Part shown: positions 37,801 to 46,700 of the stretch, one piece after another | How the letters are laid out: each line of letters opens with the position of its first letter | Position numbering within the stretch: position 1 is the first letter of the stretch | DNA from: Verrucomicrobiales bacterium | GTDB lineage: Bacteria; Verrucomicrobiota; Verrucomicrobiia; Limisphaerales; UBA11320 | NCBI GenBank assembly: GCA_016793885.1 | Contig: JAEUHE010000039.1 | Span: 1-64,000 of the forward strand | Direction: 5' to 3' | DNA: 64,000 nt | The notes under the pieces: model-generated | The model's database searches: none | Seen by the model: the letters and a program-made list of their open reading frames with translations, nothing else | What the model was told of the DNA's origin: nothing | Program-made: the position numbers and the translations under genes

Positions 37801-38873
37801 GGCAGTTGCGCGCCTACCATGCCGTCTCGGGGGACACCGTGATCGTTTCCTCCTCGACCCAGGATCAGCTGGATCCCGACATCCAGGAGGGCCGAGTGGT
37901 TTGGCAGGACTTCCGCAATGTCGGATTCGGAGAAATCTATTTCAAGAATCTGGAGACTGGCGAAGCGCGAAGGATCACCACCAACCCCTTCGGTCAGTAC
38001 AGCCCGGCGATCTACGATCGATGGATCGTCTGGGCGGACAACCGCAACGACCAGGTGGATATTTACGGATACGATCTGTTCCGGGACACGGAAGTCCGCA
38101 TCACTCAGACTCCCGAGGATGAGTTCCGTCCCTACTTGGACGGAACTTGGCTGGCGTGCCTGGAGGACTCTTTGGGAGTTACCCAACCCAACGTCCGCCT
38201 GATTCATCTTCCCACTCTGCGGGCGGTACCCATCACCCGCACCCGCACCCAAAAGGACCGCGTGGCCATCTCGGGTGGCCGCGCCGTCTGGCAAGAGGCG
38301 GTGACCAACCTGGCTCGAATTCAGGTGGCCGAGCTGCCCGCACTCCAGGCTGTCTTCCAGAATGCCAACGCCGTGGCGATTACGCCGGCCATGGCTTCTT
38401 CGCAGCGCAATGCCCACACCTTGCTGACCCTCTGGCATCAGCAAGCCGGCATCCAGTCGATCAGCCGTTATTCCTCCCTGGTTCCCAAGCCCGTGAAGGA
38501 GACGGCCACTTGGAGCGGTGCCGGGCCGAGTGGCGCCAACTTTGATCTCGTGGCGGGAAGCTTCCTCTGGATCGAGTTTGAGTCTGGCCGAGTTCTCGAC
38601 CTCGGGGCAGCTGGTGCCGCCAGCCTGAACCTGGCCTCCGGTGTCAATGCCTTCAGTTTCTCACGCTTTCCCAGTCAATACAGCGCCTACCAGTTGCTCG
38701 GTCAGCTGGGGGTCGCCAATGCCCGTGGGGTTCGGATGTTGGACTCCGAATCCGGCCGGTGGCTGGTGGCCAGTTATGAGTCCGGGCGTTTGGTGGGTAA
38801 CGACTTCCTGATACCCAAGGTTGCCGTCCTTTTGCTCGATATGGCGAATCCGGTGAACAATTTCCGTCCTTGA
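34845..38873 (+). CDS. secreted partner protein with conserved module and TolB-like propeller
   Basis: 1,342 residues from ATG 34845 inside the ATGA overlap; an internal ATG at 34890 is an alternative. A signal-peptide core (WLMVISLILPLASLQG) is followed at ~49-470 by a module (VCSRVKMVIEQELTL ... YFQPRDVQGDDPFT ... QPRIVENINGL) clearly homologous to the middle of giant protein B (VCAKVRMELSQDITL ... YFQQRDVYSDDPFT ... QPRIIENEKGL). Ig-like domains follow to ~790, a FlgD-type Ig at ~806-855, then a beta-propeller at ~869-1160 of TolB-like repeats (VVWQDFRNVGFGEIYFKNL, WIVWADNRNDQVDIYGYDL). The function is unknown. Coupling and the fused homologue predict a complex with giant protein A. Confidence 0.88.
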   Translation: MNTPLTLPRTESALDMFLPRTLKTLAHRWLMVISLILPLASLQGQQQFQGVCSRVKMVIEQELTLERIGFEATLEVTDNDGADPITDFFAELTFENPVGGTNGAPVDASSLFFVRAPTFQNINSIDGNGVIAPTTKAVIRWFIIPKIAAGGTSPAGLRYRVGCKLAGKIRGATIPGDVLFAVPDTITVRPEPQLEINYFQPRDVQGDDPFTPEVESPIPFTLGVLVKNVGHGPARKLKIDSKQPRIVENINGLLLVAQLLGARVADVPQRTPSLLVDLGDIQPGQTRKGSWDMITSLSGEFVDFRASYRHATELGGEETSVIIALNAHFIAKEVLNDEPGRDQLKDFLADVDRDVDMYPDSLYESQGEVLPVNLLSDATVIGSAGAGGSFEVRVSADKDGWGYVRVVDPGQAKLKIGSVVRSDGKVVNTNNVWTNIRYTKLGNTRQNWLNIFDRVDLGNYTYRITYAAGGPDTIAPVTTLHFAGPATESGSTVFITPATQMYFISEDVNPVSIVYSLTNSPFIPALPFTLNQPGNYKIVYYATDNAGNREVAKTNLLVVSGEASLDFSKVTSPADAIFVPGDALSIRPSEAPIQFQIQPNPAETAAKLDIFQGVIGWVTVSNTPSSPTRNTSATLTIGGDQVQWYRYRLDSAAWSAEIPVTSPLVLSNLSNGPHTVAVLGRSSQGSYLPETSAVVVGWTINPTAPPVLISGVPPTPSRLRNATLTIGGSGVTDYRWTLNGSFFRAETPVANPLILPTLDPTQQVVSVVGKSGGIFQLISNATTATWLTDPTYGSDFSSLPKVYTRVFTNVATNLISFNWDGKDQGGAILPPGYYTARITLSDALGRTNFTTRLIQIGNLTSDPQTLADVIRGPRNPHARGRWGVWQDQSDGYSQVYAQNLAESGTQPLKLTSGILSQESPKTDGRHVVWQGRQTNATWDIYIKDLQSAAPPRKITDTANRDEVNPCIEWPWVVFQSRVAGNASAPWQLRAYHAVSGDTVIVSSSTQDQLDPDIQEGRVVWQDFRNVGFGEIYFKNLETGEARRITTNPFGQYSPAIYDRWIVWADNRNDQVDIYGYDLFRDTEVRITQTPEDEFRPYLDGTWLACLEDSLGVTQPNVRLIHLPTLRAVPITRTRTQKDRVAISGGRAVWQEAVTNLARIQVAELPALQAVFQNANAVAITPAMASSQRNAHTLLTLWHQQAGIQSISRYSSLVPKPVKETATWSGAGPSGANFDLVAGSFLWIEFESGRVLDLGAAGAASLNLASGVNAFSFSRFPSQYSAYQLLGQLGVANARGVRMLDSESGRWLVASYESGRLVGNDFLIPKVAVLLLDMANPVNNFRP

Positions 38874-38883
38874 TCCGATCCCG

Positions 38884-39741
38884 ATGAAAACGATCTCTAC
38901 TTTATTCATGTTGCGCCGACTCTCCTGCGTTGCCGTGGCCTTGGCCCTGGGGCTTCTGCAGCTTCCCGCCGTCCAACCTGCGGAGGTTCAACGCCGCATG
39001 CAGGCCGGCGAGAAGGTGATGTTCATCGATGTGCGCAGCACGGATTTTTTCCAGAAGGGGCATGTGCCGGGCGCCATGAATGTGCCTGTTGGTTTGCTGG
39101 CAGAGAAGCGCCTGCCCAAGCTCGGACGGGTGGTTCTGTATGATGACGGTCTGGGCGGTGGACAGGCCGAGACGGCTCTGCCGCTGCTCAACGCCAAGCC
39201 CGGCATTCAAGCCGAGATCCTCGAAGGTGGATTTGCCGGCTGGACCGAGTCGGGTGGCGCCACCACCGCCGCTTTTGGGATTTCGAAAGAAGAGATCCCG
39301 ATGATCACCTATCAAAAGCTCAAGGCGGTTTCCCCTGACGATGTCGTGCTAGTGGATTTGCGCACGGTGACACCCGCGCCGGCCGCCGGCCCAGCTGCCA
39401 AGTCGACCGTGGCCGCGCCCGCGCTGACCGACTTGCGTTCGGAGTTTCCCGGAATGCCCGTCACCAAGTCACCTTTCGCGCTGGCGACGACCCGCAAATC
39501 GGGCACCCCTGGAGCCGGGGGCAGTCCCTTGCTGGTGTTGGTGGACAATGGCGATGGCAAGGCCGAGGAAACCGCGCGAGCGCTGCGAGCCAACGGGGCC
39601 ACACGGTTTGTGATTTTAGCGGGCGGCGAAAGAACGCTGTCCCGCCAGGGCCAGCCGGGGTTGCAACGATTGGGACAGACCGTGGAGGCTCCGGCCGATT
39701 TCCCGGCAACCATCACGACCTCTACCAATCGAAATAAGTAG
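38884..39741 (+). CDS. secreted tandem rhodanese-like protein lacking catalytic Cys
   Basis: A 285-residue protein with a signal peptide (SCVAVALALGLLQLPAVQPA). The first rhodanese fold (~35-125) keeps VMFIDVRSTDFFQKGHVPGAMNVP and GGFAGWTESGG, but the active-site loop reads VVLYDDGLGGGQA with no Cys. A second, more diverged repeat (~140-280; VVLVDLRTV, LLVLVDNGDGKAEETARAL, VILAGGERTL) also lacks the loop Cys. Sulfur transfer is therefore unlikely; a binding or structural role fits better. It starts ten bases after the propeller protein's stop and 18 bases before the next gene, so it is within one transcription unit. Confidence 0.85.
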   Translation: MKTISTLFMLRRLSCVAVALALGLLQLPAVQPAEVQRRMQAGEKVMFIDVRSTDFFQKGHVPGAMNVPVGLLAEKRLPKLGRVVLYDDGLGGGQAETALPLLNAKPGIQAEILEGGFAGWTESGGATTAAFGISKEEIPMITYQKLKAVSPDDVVLVDLRTVTPAPAAGPAAKSTVAAPALTDLRSEFPGMPVTKSPFALATTRKSGTPGAGGSPLLVLVDNGDGKAEETARALRANGATRFVILAGGERTLSRQGQPGLQRLGQTVEAPADFPATITTSTNRNK

Positions 39742-39759
39742 GCGCATCCGCTCCATTTT

Positions 39760-41442
39760 ATGACGCTCCTGGGGATTACAAACTTGGAAACAAACCTCGC
39801 TGTTCCGTTCCTGCGCTCCGCATGGTTGCGTTGGACGGTATTGCTTGCCTGCTGCGGATCGGCCTTGGCTCCGCTCGAAACAGCAGCTCAGACCGCCCAG
39901 ACGAATACGATCGTCGCCAACGTCACGCCGAGCGGCTTCACCCTCGTTTGGCGTGGCCCGATCGGAGCCGCGCCGGATGTGCGACTCTTTGCCGACGAGG
40001 CGGGCACACAAAGCCTCGATGGGCAGCTGGGCGTTGAGCCTTATCCCGTTCACACGGGTTATCCCCGGGCCACCAACACTTTTGAAAAGCGGCTCAGCAA
40101 GGCCTGGCTGCGCGGGAAGACGACTGGTTACGGGCTCGAATCAGTCCGCGTCACGGGCGCGAAGCCGTCGACCACTTACTATTATCAAGTTGTTTCCAGC
40201 TCCGCCACCGCGACGAACCTGACTCCGCAGACGCCGCCCTTGCCCTTCGTTCGCACCGCCGAACGCAACTCCCTCGTGCCTGACTCGGTGCAGGTGCTGA
40301 TGGACGTTCAGGGCTTGGACGTGGCGGGCCGAATCGTCACCCTGACTCACTCCAACTCCGTGAGCGCCTTGGCTTCCGTGGTGGGGGATGGCGCAGGAAC
40401 GAATCAGGTCTGGTTTAACCTCGCCGAGCTGATCGACCTGGCGGGAGGCAGTAATTTTACTCCCAACGGCAGCCTGCGCTTCGTGGCTCAGGTTCTTGGT
40501 GCCGGTCCGGATGGGGGGCGCGCCTTGCCGGTCAACGTCGAGTTTACCGACGCCTTCCGAGTGGCTCGATCCGTCCTTTCCCAGGCGACCAGCGAGTTGG
40601 TCGTGGTTTCCTTGGGATCGGGGGTGATGCAAGGGGGCGAGACCAGCAGCGTGCCGGTCTCCCTCGATGCGACCATCCCGTTGGGCAGTCTGAGCCTAAA
40701 TTTCCGGATTCCCCCCGGGCATTTGACGAATCTGGTTTTGGAGGCGATCGCTCCGGAGGTGGATCCTACCAAGCTCGCGTTAACGCCTGCGGCCGGGGGC
40801 TTTTGGTCGGCCAAAATCGTCCCGCGACCCGGGCAGGCCTTGTTTGCCGCGACCGAACTTGTCCGCCTCAAGTTCGCGGCGCTCGGACAGGTGCCTTCCG
40901 CTTTCGTTCCTTTGCAGCTTTCGACGGTGAGTGCGACCAAGCCGGACAACACCGTGGCGAATGTCGCTCTCTTCCGCTCCGGCCGAATGGTCGTGGTGGT
41001 GAACGAGCCCCTCTTGGAGGCCCATCCGGGAGTGGATGAAACGCGGCCGGTGACCCTCTATGGCAAGCCCTCGTTTGGCTACGCGATCGAGTCGGCTGGG
41101 AACACTCAGGGTCCTTGGACGCTGCAGACGAAGGTGGCCATGACCAATCTTTCGCGACTTCTGAACCTTCCCTCGATTCCGCAGCCGCTGACCTTCTATC
41201 GCGCCTATGAAATTGCGGCCGGAGCTCCCGAGTTGCAGATCACTCGTCGCTCATCAAATCAGGTTGATCTGTTGGTGTTTGGGGCTGCTGGCAAGAACTA
41301 CACCTTGCAGTCCGCGCGCAGCCTGACTCCGCCGCTGGTGTGGAACGATGTCTTGACCTTCAGTCTCACCAACTCGGTTCGCACTTTGGAAGGTATTCGG
41401 ACCACCAACCCGGCCTCCTTCCTCCGCCTGTTCACGCCTTGA
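39760..41442 (+). CDS. secreted FN3/cohesin-like beta protein
   Basis: 560 residues with a signal peptide (RWTVLLACCGSALAPLETAAQ). An FN3-like domain lies at ~45-150 (VTPSGFTLVWRGPIG ... PSTTYYYQVVSSS). A cohesin-like beta-sandwich follows at ~285-415 (VMQGGETSSVPVSLD ... LVRLKFAALG ... SAFVPLQLSTVSA). A C-terminal domain ends NPASFLRLFTP. The cohesin-like part and what follows match the C-terminus of giant protein B (SAFVPLFISNVAA, GREPLLEMVESAQQVDLTIYG versus NEPLLEAHPGVDE and VDLLVFGAAGKNY). Cohesins bind partner modules, so a docking role at the cell surface is plausible but inferred. Confidence 0.8.
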   Translation: MTLLGITNLETNLAVPFLRSAWLRWTVLLACCGSALAPLETAAQTAQTNTIVANVTPSGFTLVWRGPIGAAPDVRLFADEAGTQSLDGQLGVEPYPVHTGYPRATNTFEKRLSKAWLRGKTTGYGLESVRVTGAKPSTTYYYQVVSSSATATNLTPQTPPLPFVRTAERNSLVPDSVQVLMDVQGLDVAGRIVTLTHSNSVSALASVVGDGAGTNQVWFNLAELIDLAGGSNFTPNGSLRFVAQVLGAGPDGGRALPVNVEFTDAFRVARSVLSQATSELVVVSLGSGVMQGGETSSVPVSLDATIPLGSLSLNFRIPPGHLTNLVLEAIAPEVDPTKLALTPAAGGFWSAKIVPRPGQALFAATELVRLKFAALGQVPSAFVPLQLSTVSATKPDNTVANVALFRSGRMVVVVNEPLLEAHPGVDETRPVTLYGKPSFGYAIESAGNTQGPWTLQTKVAMTNLSRLLNLPSIPQPLTFYRAYEIAAGAPELQITRRSSNQVDLLVFGAAGKNYTLQSARSLTPPLVWNDVLTFSLTNSVRTLEGIRTTNPASFLRLFTP

Positions 41443-41528
41443 CCACGGGGCGGAGTCCCGTCGTTAATAGTCCTATAAACCAAAGGCGCTGGCTGCGCTC
41501 CAGCCTTCGCCCGAATCGCTATGACATC

Positions 41529-42068
41529 ATGAAAACAATGGTTACCTTTCTTCTCACCTTGGCTCTGGGTGTGGCGCCGGCGATGGCGGTAGATATGTTT
41601 TTGAAGCTCGGGGATTTGAAAGGGGAGAGTGTTGACGCCTACCACAAGGACGAAATTGATGTGCTGGCCTGGTCATGGGGCATGAGTCAGTCCGGCACGA
41701 CTCACACGGGGGGTGGAGGGGGAGCGGGGAAAGCGAGCTTTCAAGATCTAAACCTCACCAAGTATGTGGATCGAACGAGCGTGAAGTTGATCGAGGGGGT
41801 CGCGACTGGTAAACACTTTCCGTCGGCCGTATTGGTCGTCCGCAAGTCGGGTGACAAGCCGGTTGAATACCTCAAGATTACCCTGGAGGATGTGATCATC
41901 ACCTCCCTGTCGACGGGCGGATCCCGCGGCGAAACTTTGCTCACGGAGAATGTCTCCCTGAACTTTCGCAAGTTTAAGGTGGAGTATGTTCCCCTGAATC
42001 CAAAGACCGGGGCACCGGAGACGGCGATTCCTTTCAGCTGGGATATCTCCTTGAACGCTGCTCCCTAA
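41529..42068 (+). CDS. Hcp-family protein 1 with Sec signal peptide
   Basis: 179 residues from ATG 41529; the frame opens earlier, but this Met begins a textbook signal peptide (MKTMVTFLLTLALGVAPAMA). The mature part VDMFLKLGDLKGESVDAY followed by EIDVLAWSWG is the hallmark N-terminus of the Hcp/TssD tube family, and the later VEYLKITLEDVIITS and IPFSWDISL segments also fit. True type VI Hcp lacks a Sec signal, and no other type VI gene occurs here, so this is a Hcp-fold protein exported on its own. It probably forms rings or binds partners outside the inner membrane. An 86-base gap separates it from the preceding gene. Confidence 0.9.
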   Translation: MKTMVTFLLTLALGVAPAMAVDMFLKLGDLKGESVDAYHKDEIDVLAWSWGMSQSGTTHTGGGGGAGKASFQDLNLTKYVDRTSVKLIEGVATGKHFPSAVLVVRKSGDKPVEYLKITLEDVIITSLSTGGSRGETLLTENVSLNFRKFKVEYVPLNPKTGAPETAIPFSWDISLNAAP

Positions 42069-42115
42069 CCGAGTGTGGCTCGACGGAGCGAACCACCGTG
42101 CCGGTGGAACCTATC

Positions 42116-43063
42116 ATGAAGCGTCTGCTGCATCTTTCCGCATGCTTATTGGCCTGGCTGCTGCTCTGCGTCGGTAATCGGGCGCTGGCCTCTATGGATG
42201 TGTTCCTCCGCCTGACGTCGGCCACGGGTGAGTCGGTGGATCCGGCACACGCCCAGGATATCGAGTTGCTTTCCTGGCAATGGGGAGCCGCGAACTCAAG
42301 CACGACCCACGTGGGCGGCGCTGCAGCGGGGAAATCAACGTTTCAGAATCTTTCCCTCTCCAAGTTCGTGGATCGTTCGACTCCGATTTTGATGTCTGCC
42401 GTGGCGAAGGGAACTCATATCGAACGGGCCATTCTTTACGTCCGTGGGACTGGCGGCAAGCCCGTTGAGTTCTACAAAGTGGTTTGTGAGAATGTGTTGG
42501 TGACGAGTGTTCAGCTGGGCGGTCATCGGGGTGCGGATCGCTTGACCGAGCAAGTTGTCCTGAATGTTCAAAAGATCGGGGTGGAGTATGTGAGAATCGA
42601 CGCTCAAGGCCTCCCGGCAGCTCCGGAGCAGTTCAGTTGGGATATTCTCGCGGGTGTTCCCGCCGGTTTGAGTTTTTCGGACCCCGTGGACTTCGATGGG
42701 GACGGCCTTCCGGACACTTGGGAACGCGCGTATGGCACACAGCCCAATACTCAGGACGGTGATGCTGATGTGGATCGGGATGGAGCCACGAATCTGGAGG
42801 AGTATTTGGCCGGAACTGATCCCTCCAAACCCAATTCCGTCTTTACTGCGAAGCTGGATCCCCCGACTGCCCGTGGGGTGGCCACCCTGAGTTGGAACAG
42901 TGTTTCCGGGCTTGTTTATCGAGTTTTGGTTTCAGACCGCCCCGAGGGCGAGTTTCAACTGCTTCAAACCGTGCCCTCCGCCGGAACTGGTACCACCTCC
43001 GTTTTGGTGGGCGCCAACCTCGCTCGAAAGTTCTTCCGAGTTGAGGCTCTTCCAGCGCAGTGA
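42116..43063 (+). CDS. Hcp-family protein 2 with TSP3-type and C-terminal beta domain
   Basis: 315 residues from ATG 42116 (a GTG at 42098 is an alternative). A signal peptide (LLHLSACLLAWLLLCVGNRA) precedes an Hcp domain (MDVFLRLTSATGESVDPAHA, IELLSWQWG, VEFYKVVCENVLVTS, QFSWDIL). A linker with calcium-binding TSP3/dockerin-like repeats follows (DFDGDGLPDTWE, DVDRDGATNLEEY). A C-terminal beta domain ends KFFRVEALPAQ, of the type found at the end of the GH18 and S8 proteins. It is a paralogue of the preceding Hcp, 47 bases downstream. The C-terminal extension suggests surface attachment or sorting. It is the last gene of the run that begins at 13597. Confidence 0.9.
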   Translation: MKRLLHLSACLLAWLLLCVGNRALASMDVFLRLTSATGESVDPAHAQDIELLSWQWGAANSSTTHVGGAAAGKSTFQNLSLSKFVDRSTPILMSAVAKGTHIERAILYVRGTGGKPVEFYKVVCENVLVTSVQLGGHRGADRLTEQVVLNVQKIGVEYVRIDAQGLPAAPEQFSWDILAGVPAGLSFSDPVDFDGDGLPDTWERAYGTQPNTQDGDADVDRDGATNLEEYLAGTDPSKPNSVFTAKLDPPTARGVATLSWNSVSGLVYRVLVSDRPEGEFQLLQTVPSAGTGTTSVLVGANLARKFFRVEALPAQ

Positions 43064-43070
43064 GGCTTTG

Positions 43071-43764
43071 GGGCGGTCGCATTCTTCCATCGATGGGCGC
43101 CATCCTCATCGGTTTCCGTCCCCACCCCCACGACCAAACGCGTGAACGTACGTTCAACGAGTTGGTCGTGGAGAGGTCGGCCGGGTGAGGAAGCCTTGTG
43201 ACCTCGGCGCTATAGTCGTCGGGGTGTAGGAGTCGATCACGAGACATTGGTAGCTTGATTCCTTCTCAGGTGAACGGAATGGCTCTTCGTGGCGTGAAGG
43301 AAAAGCGGTGGCATGCCACACGCAGTCCATAAGGGCGGTCGCATTCTTCCGTCGATGGGCGCCATCCTCATTGGTTTCCGTCCCCACCCCCACGACCAAA
43401 CGCGTGAACGTACGTTCAACGAGTTCGTCGTGGAGAGGTCGGCCGGGTGAGGAAGCCTTGTGACCTCGGCGCTATAGTTGTCGGGGTGTAGGAGTCGATC
43501 ACGAGTCATGGGTTGCTTGATTACTTAGCAGGTGAACGGAATGGCTCTTCGTGGCGTGAAGGAAAAGCGGTGGCATGCCACGCGCAGGCCATAAGGGCGG
43601 TCGCGTTCTTCCGCCGATGGGCGCCATCCTCATCGGTTTCCGTCCCCACCCCCACGACCAAACGCGTGAACGTACGTTCAACGAGTTGGTCGTGGAGAGG
43701 TCGGCCGGGTGGGAAGCCCCGTGACCTCGGCCCTACGGTTGTCGGGGTGGAGGAGTCGGTCAGT
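43071..43764. repeat. 262-bp tandem repeat, 2.65 copies
   Basis: Copies begin at 43071, 43333 and 43595 with a constant 262-base period; the third stops near 43764. Copies are nearly identical, differing by scattered substitutions. Short minus-strand frames in it repeat with the array and are not genes. The block fills most of the 722-base gap between the convergent Hcp2 and giant B genes. Confidence 0.95.
43128..43171. repeat. 44-bp imperfect palindrome in each 262-bp unit
   Basis: Outer arms CCACGACCAA and TTGGTCGTGG pair perfectly, a 5-base asymmetric region follows, and the centre is the perfect palindrome GAACGTACGTTC (43144-43155). Equivalent sites lie at 43390-43433 (one mismatch in the right arm) and 43652-43695. 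The spacing is exactly 262 bases. It could be a protein-binding site or a strong RNA/DNA hairpin. Confidence 0.9.
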
Positions 43765-43785
43765 GTTCCCGTTGCATCTTGCCGT

Positions 43786-46700
43786 TTAGTTCTGGATCGC
43801 GCGGAAGAATTGTGACTCCTCGGTCGGATCGACCGGGATCACATCCATGTAGTCGATCAAGACGCCGCTCCAGAAGGGCGTCCATTGGAAGCCCGGAGCC
43901 AGCGATGGAGTCGACTCGATGTTGTAGGTGTCTCCTGATCCGTAGATCGTGAGATCCACCTGTTGCGCGGATTCCACCATCTCGAGCAAGGGTTCCCTGC
44001 CCAGGTAAACGACCCGGCCGGGTTGCCCCAAGGCTCGAGGCAGTGGCGACCCGTTGGACTGTATGGCCGCCACATTGGAGATGAACAATGGCACGAAGGC
44101 GGAGCTTTGGTTGGCAACCGTTTGGAACGTCAATTGCGACACGATACGCTCTCCGCTCAGACTGACTCCGGGTAAGGTTCCGAGCTGCACTTGATAGCGG
44201 TTCCCTCCCAACGCCTGGATGCGGGCGGAGGCCAGGGGTGAGGCGGCGGTTGGCAGAGTGAATCCGGTCAGCCGCCCTTCCGGCACCTGTACCGTGAAGC
44301 TCACGTTGGTGGCCGGGATGGTGGTAAAGATGACGATGGGAACACTGGCCGATTGACCGGCTAGTGCGATGCCGTGACCCAATCGCGCCTCCAGATAGTC
44401 GCCAACAATGATGCGCAAGGGCTGACTGGCGGTGAGTGACGGAGCCCCGTTGTCGGTGACTTGGATGGTGACTTGATTGGTGCTTCGCGCGTATTCGGCT
44501 GACGGTGTCCAGGTGAACACGCCAGTGTTGCGGTCGATGCGCGCACCGCGGGGAGCCCCGGCACCCAAGCTAAAGAAAAACTCCTGGGCCGGACGGTCTG
44601 GATCCGTTGCCGAGTTGGTCACCACCAGGGTGGTTTGAACCAGGGCCGCCTGGAGGGGAATAGCATTCAGGGAAGGAGCCTGATTCACCTCTCGAACCCG
44701 CAGCCGCAGGGTGCGGCTGGCGGCTTGGCGGGGTGATCCGTTGTCGCGAACAGTGACTGTGATCGGATAATCTCCGGGGCCCTGATCTTCCGACGGGGTC
44801 CAGCGCAGGATGCCAAGGGCCGGGTCGAGACTCAGACCTTGAGGAGCACCCGCAGCCAGTTCCCACGTCAGGGTCTGTTCAGGAAGATCGTTGTCGCTCG
44901 CCAGGATCCGTTCGGCCAAGGCGATGCCTTCATCAGCCAGGATCTCGGTTGAGGCACTGACGAAGCTCGGGGCGCTGTTAAGCTCACGCACAGTTACCTG
45001 GACGCTTTGGGTGGCGATCAGGCTCGGCTCGCCGTTGTCAGTTGCGGTCAGGATGAATCGCGCGACGCTGCCGCCCTGGGCTTCTCCGGTCTGCCAGCGA
45101 ATGTTTCCGGAAGCCGAATCTATGGTGGCTCCGGCCGGGGCCGAGATTAGGGCATAGCTAATGGTCTGGCGTGGTAGATCGATGTCGATGGCGTTGGCCC
45201 GGAGATTGAGCTGGGTGCCTTCGTCGATGGTGACATCTGCCAGCGGTATCAGAGTGGGTGGGGTGTTGGCGCTGTTCGCGGTAGTCTGCGCATCGGGCAG
45301 GGTGGGCACAATTTCGACGTTTCCGTCGAGGTCCGTGGCTCGGCTGTAGAAGGAATAGCGGGACCCGTTGATCCCATCGAAGAGCGCGCTTCGCAGCGTG
45401 GTTCGGGCGAGCCAATTGGTGTAGGGACTGCCGTTTATCGAAACGAAGATATCGAAGAAAGCGATCCCGGATTCGCCCGCCCCATCGCTGCCCGACCATT
45501 CGACCGCGAAGCGCGACGGACTGCTGGCCGGAAGGGCCGCCACCGCGCTCGCCGGGGCGTTGGTATCGGCGACGGTTGGTGCGAATCGGAGCGTGTAACT
45601 TCCCGAGCTGTTGTGATCCAAGAGATGCAAGAGCTGTTCGCGCACGGCACCCGTTTGCGCCGATGGGAAGCTGCGATCGGTAGTCCAGATGTTCGGTCCA
45701 AGCCGCAGGGTTTTGCCATCGGCGCGAGTGGCGCTGACGAGGCGGAAGTCGGCTCCGGGATTGGGCAGGCGCAGGTAGCTCCACCCAGGACTCATGGTGG
45801 TGGTCAGTTGCACCACCAGATCATTGGTGGTGGCCGGGCTATCAACCCTGGGGTTGCTCGCCAGGGTGACGGGTTCGTTCAAGCCGGTGCTGAGGTAGAT
45901 CACGTCGGGCAGACTTTGCTGGTCCGGTGAATCATTGACCAAGAAGTCGGGGAGGGAGTCGCTCCCAACCCGGTCATCCTGCACGAGATGGATCAGCTCG
46001 TGCACGGTTACCGCCTCGATCAGCGACAGGTTTTTGCCACCGAGCGCGTCCACGTGCTCGAAGCTGGCCCGGTAGTCGATGAACTTGCCTTGGAGGTTGG
46101 AAGCCATGTCCCACAGCACGGTCTTGGAGGCACCGGGATCGATGGTGCCCAGGTTCAGAGTGAACGAAGGATCGACAGGCTGATTGTCGAGACGTGCTCC
46201 GATGAGCTTGAAATCAATGTCGAGCCCCTTCTCATTCTCGATGATGCGCGGCTGCGCGGATGCGATTCGGAAGTTGCGAGCAGTGCCCGCCCCGCCGTTG
46301 CGAGCGCGCAATCCGAGGACGAACGGTTCGGAGGGTTCGATTTCCAGGGTGAACGGATCATCCGAGTAGACGTCGCGCTGCTGGAAGTATTCCAGGGTCA
46401 GTCGCGCCTCCGGCAGGACCGTGATCGCCCCGGGCAGAAGTTGGATGGTCACAGTCTGACCGTTTTCCTTGAAGCGCAGCGTTCCGCCGATGTAGTAGCC
46501 GGTCGGTTGGGTGGGTGCGGCATCGAGCGTGGGGATGAAGAGGTATTCGGCGGATCCGGTCGCGGTGTTGGCGAGTGTCCCCGAGCCGTCGACGGCTGAG
46601 AGGCCGCTGAGCGTGGGGCCGCGAACCGCGAACAGCGAGGCGGCGGATTGGTTGTTTCCATCCCGGAAATCCACCGTGAGCTGGATATCGGTCAAGCTAC

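Noticed and set aside
41529-43063. Part of a type VI secretion system
   Set aside because: Both Hcp proteins have Sec signal peptides and no other type VI gene is present in the window.
43154-43681. Short repeated minus-strand open frames (WSWGWGRKPMRMAP)
   Set aside because: They recur with the 262-bp tandem repeat and reflect the repeat sequence rather than genes.
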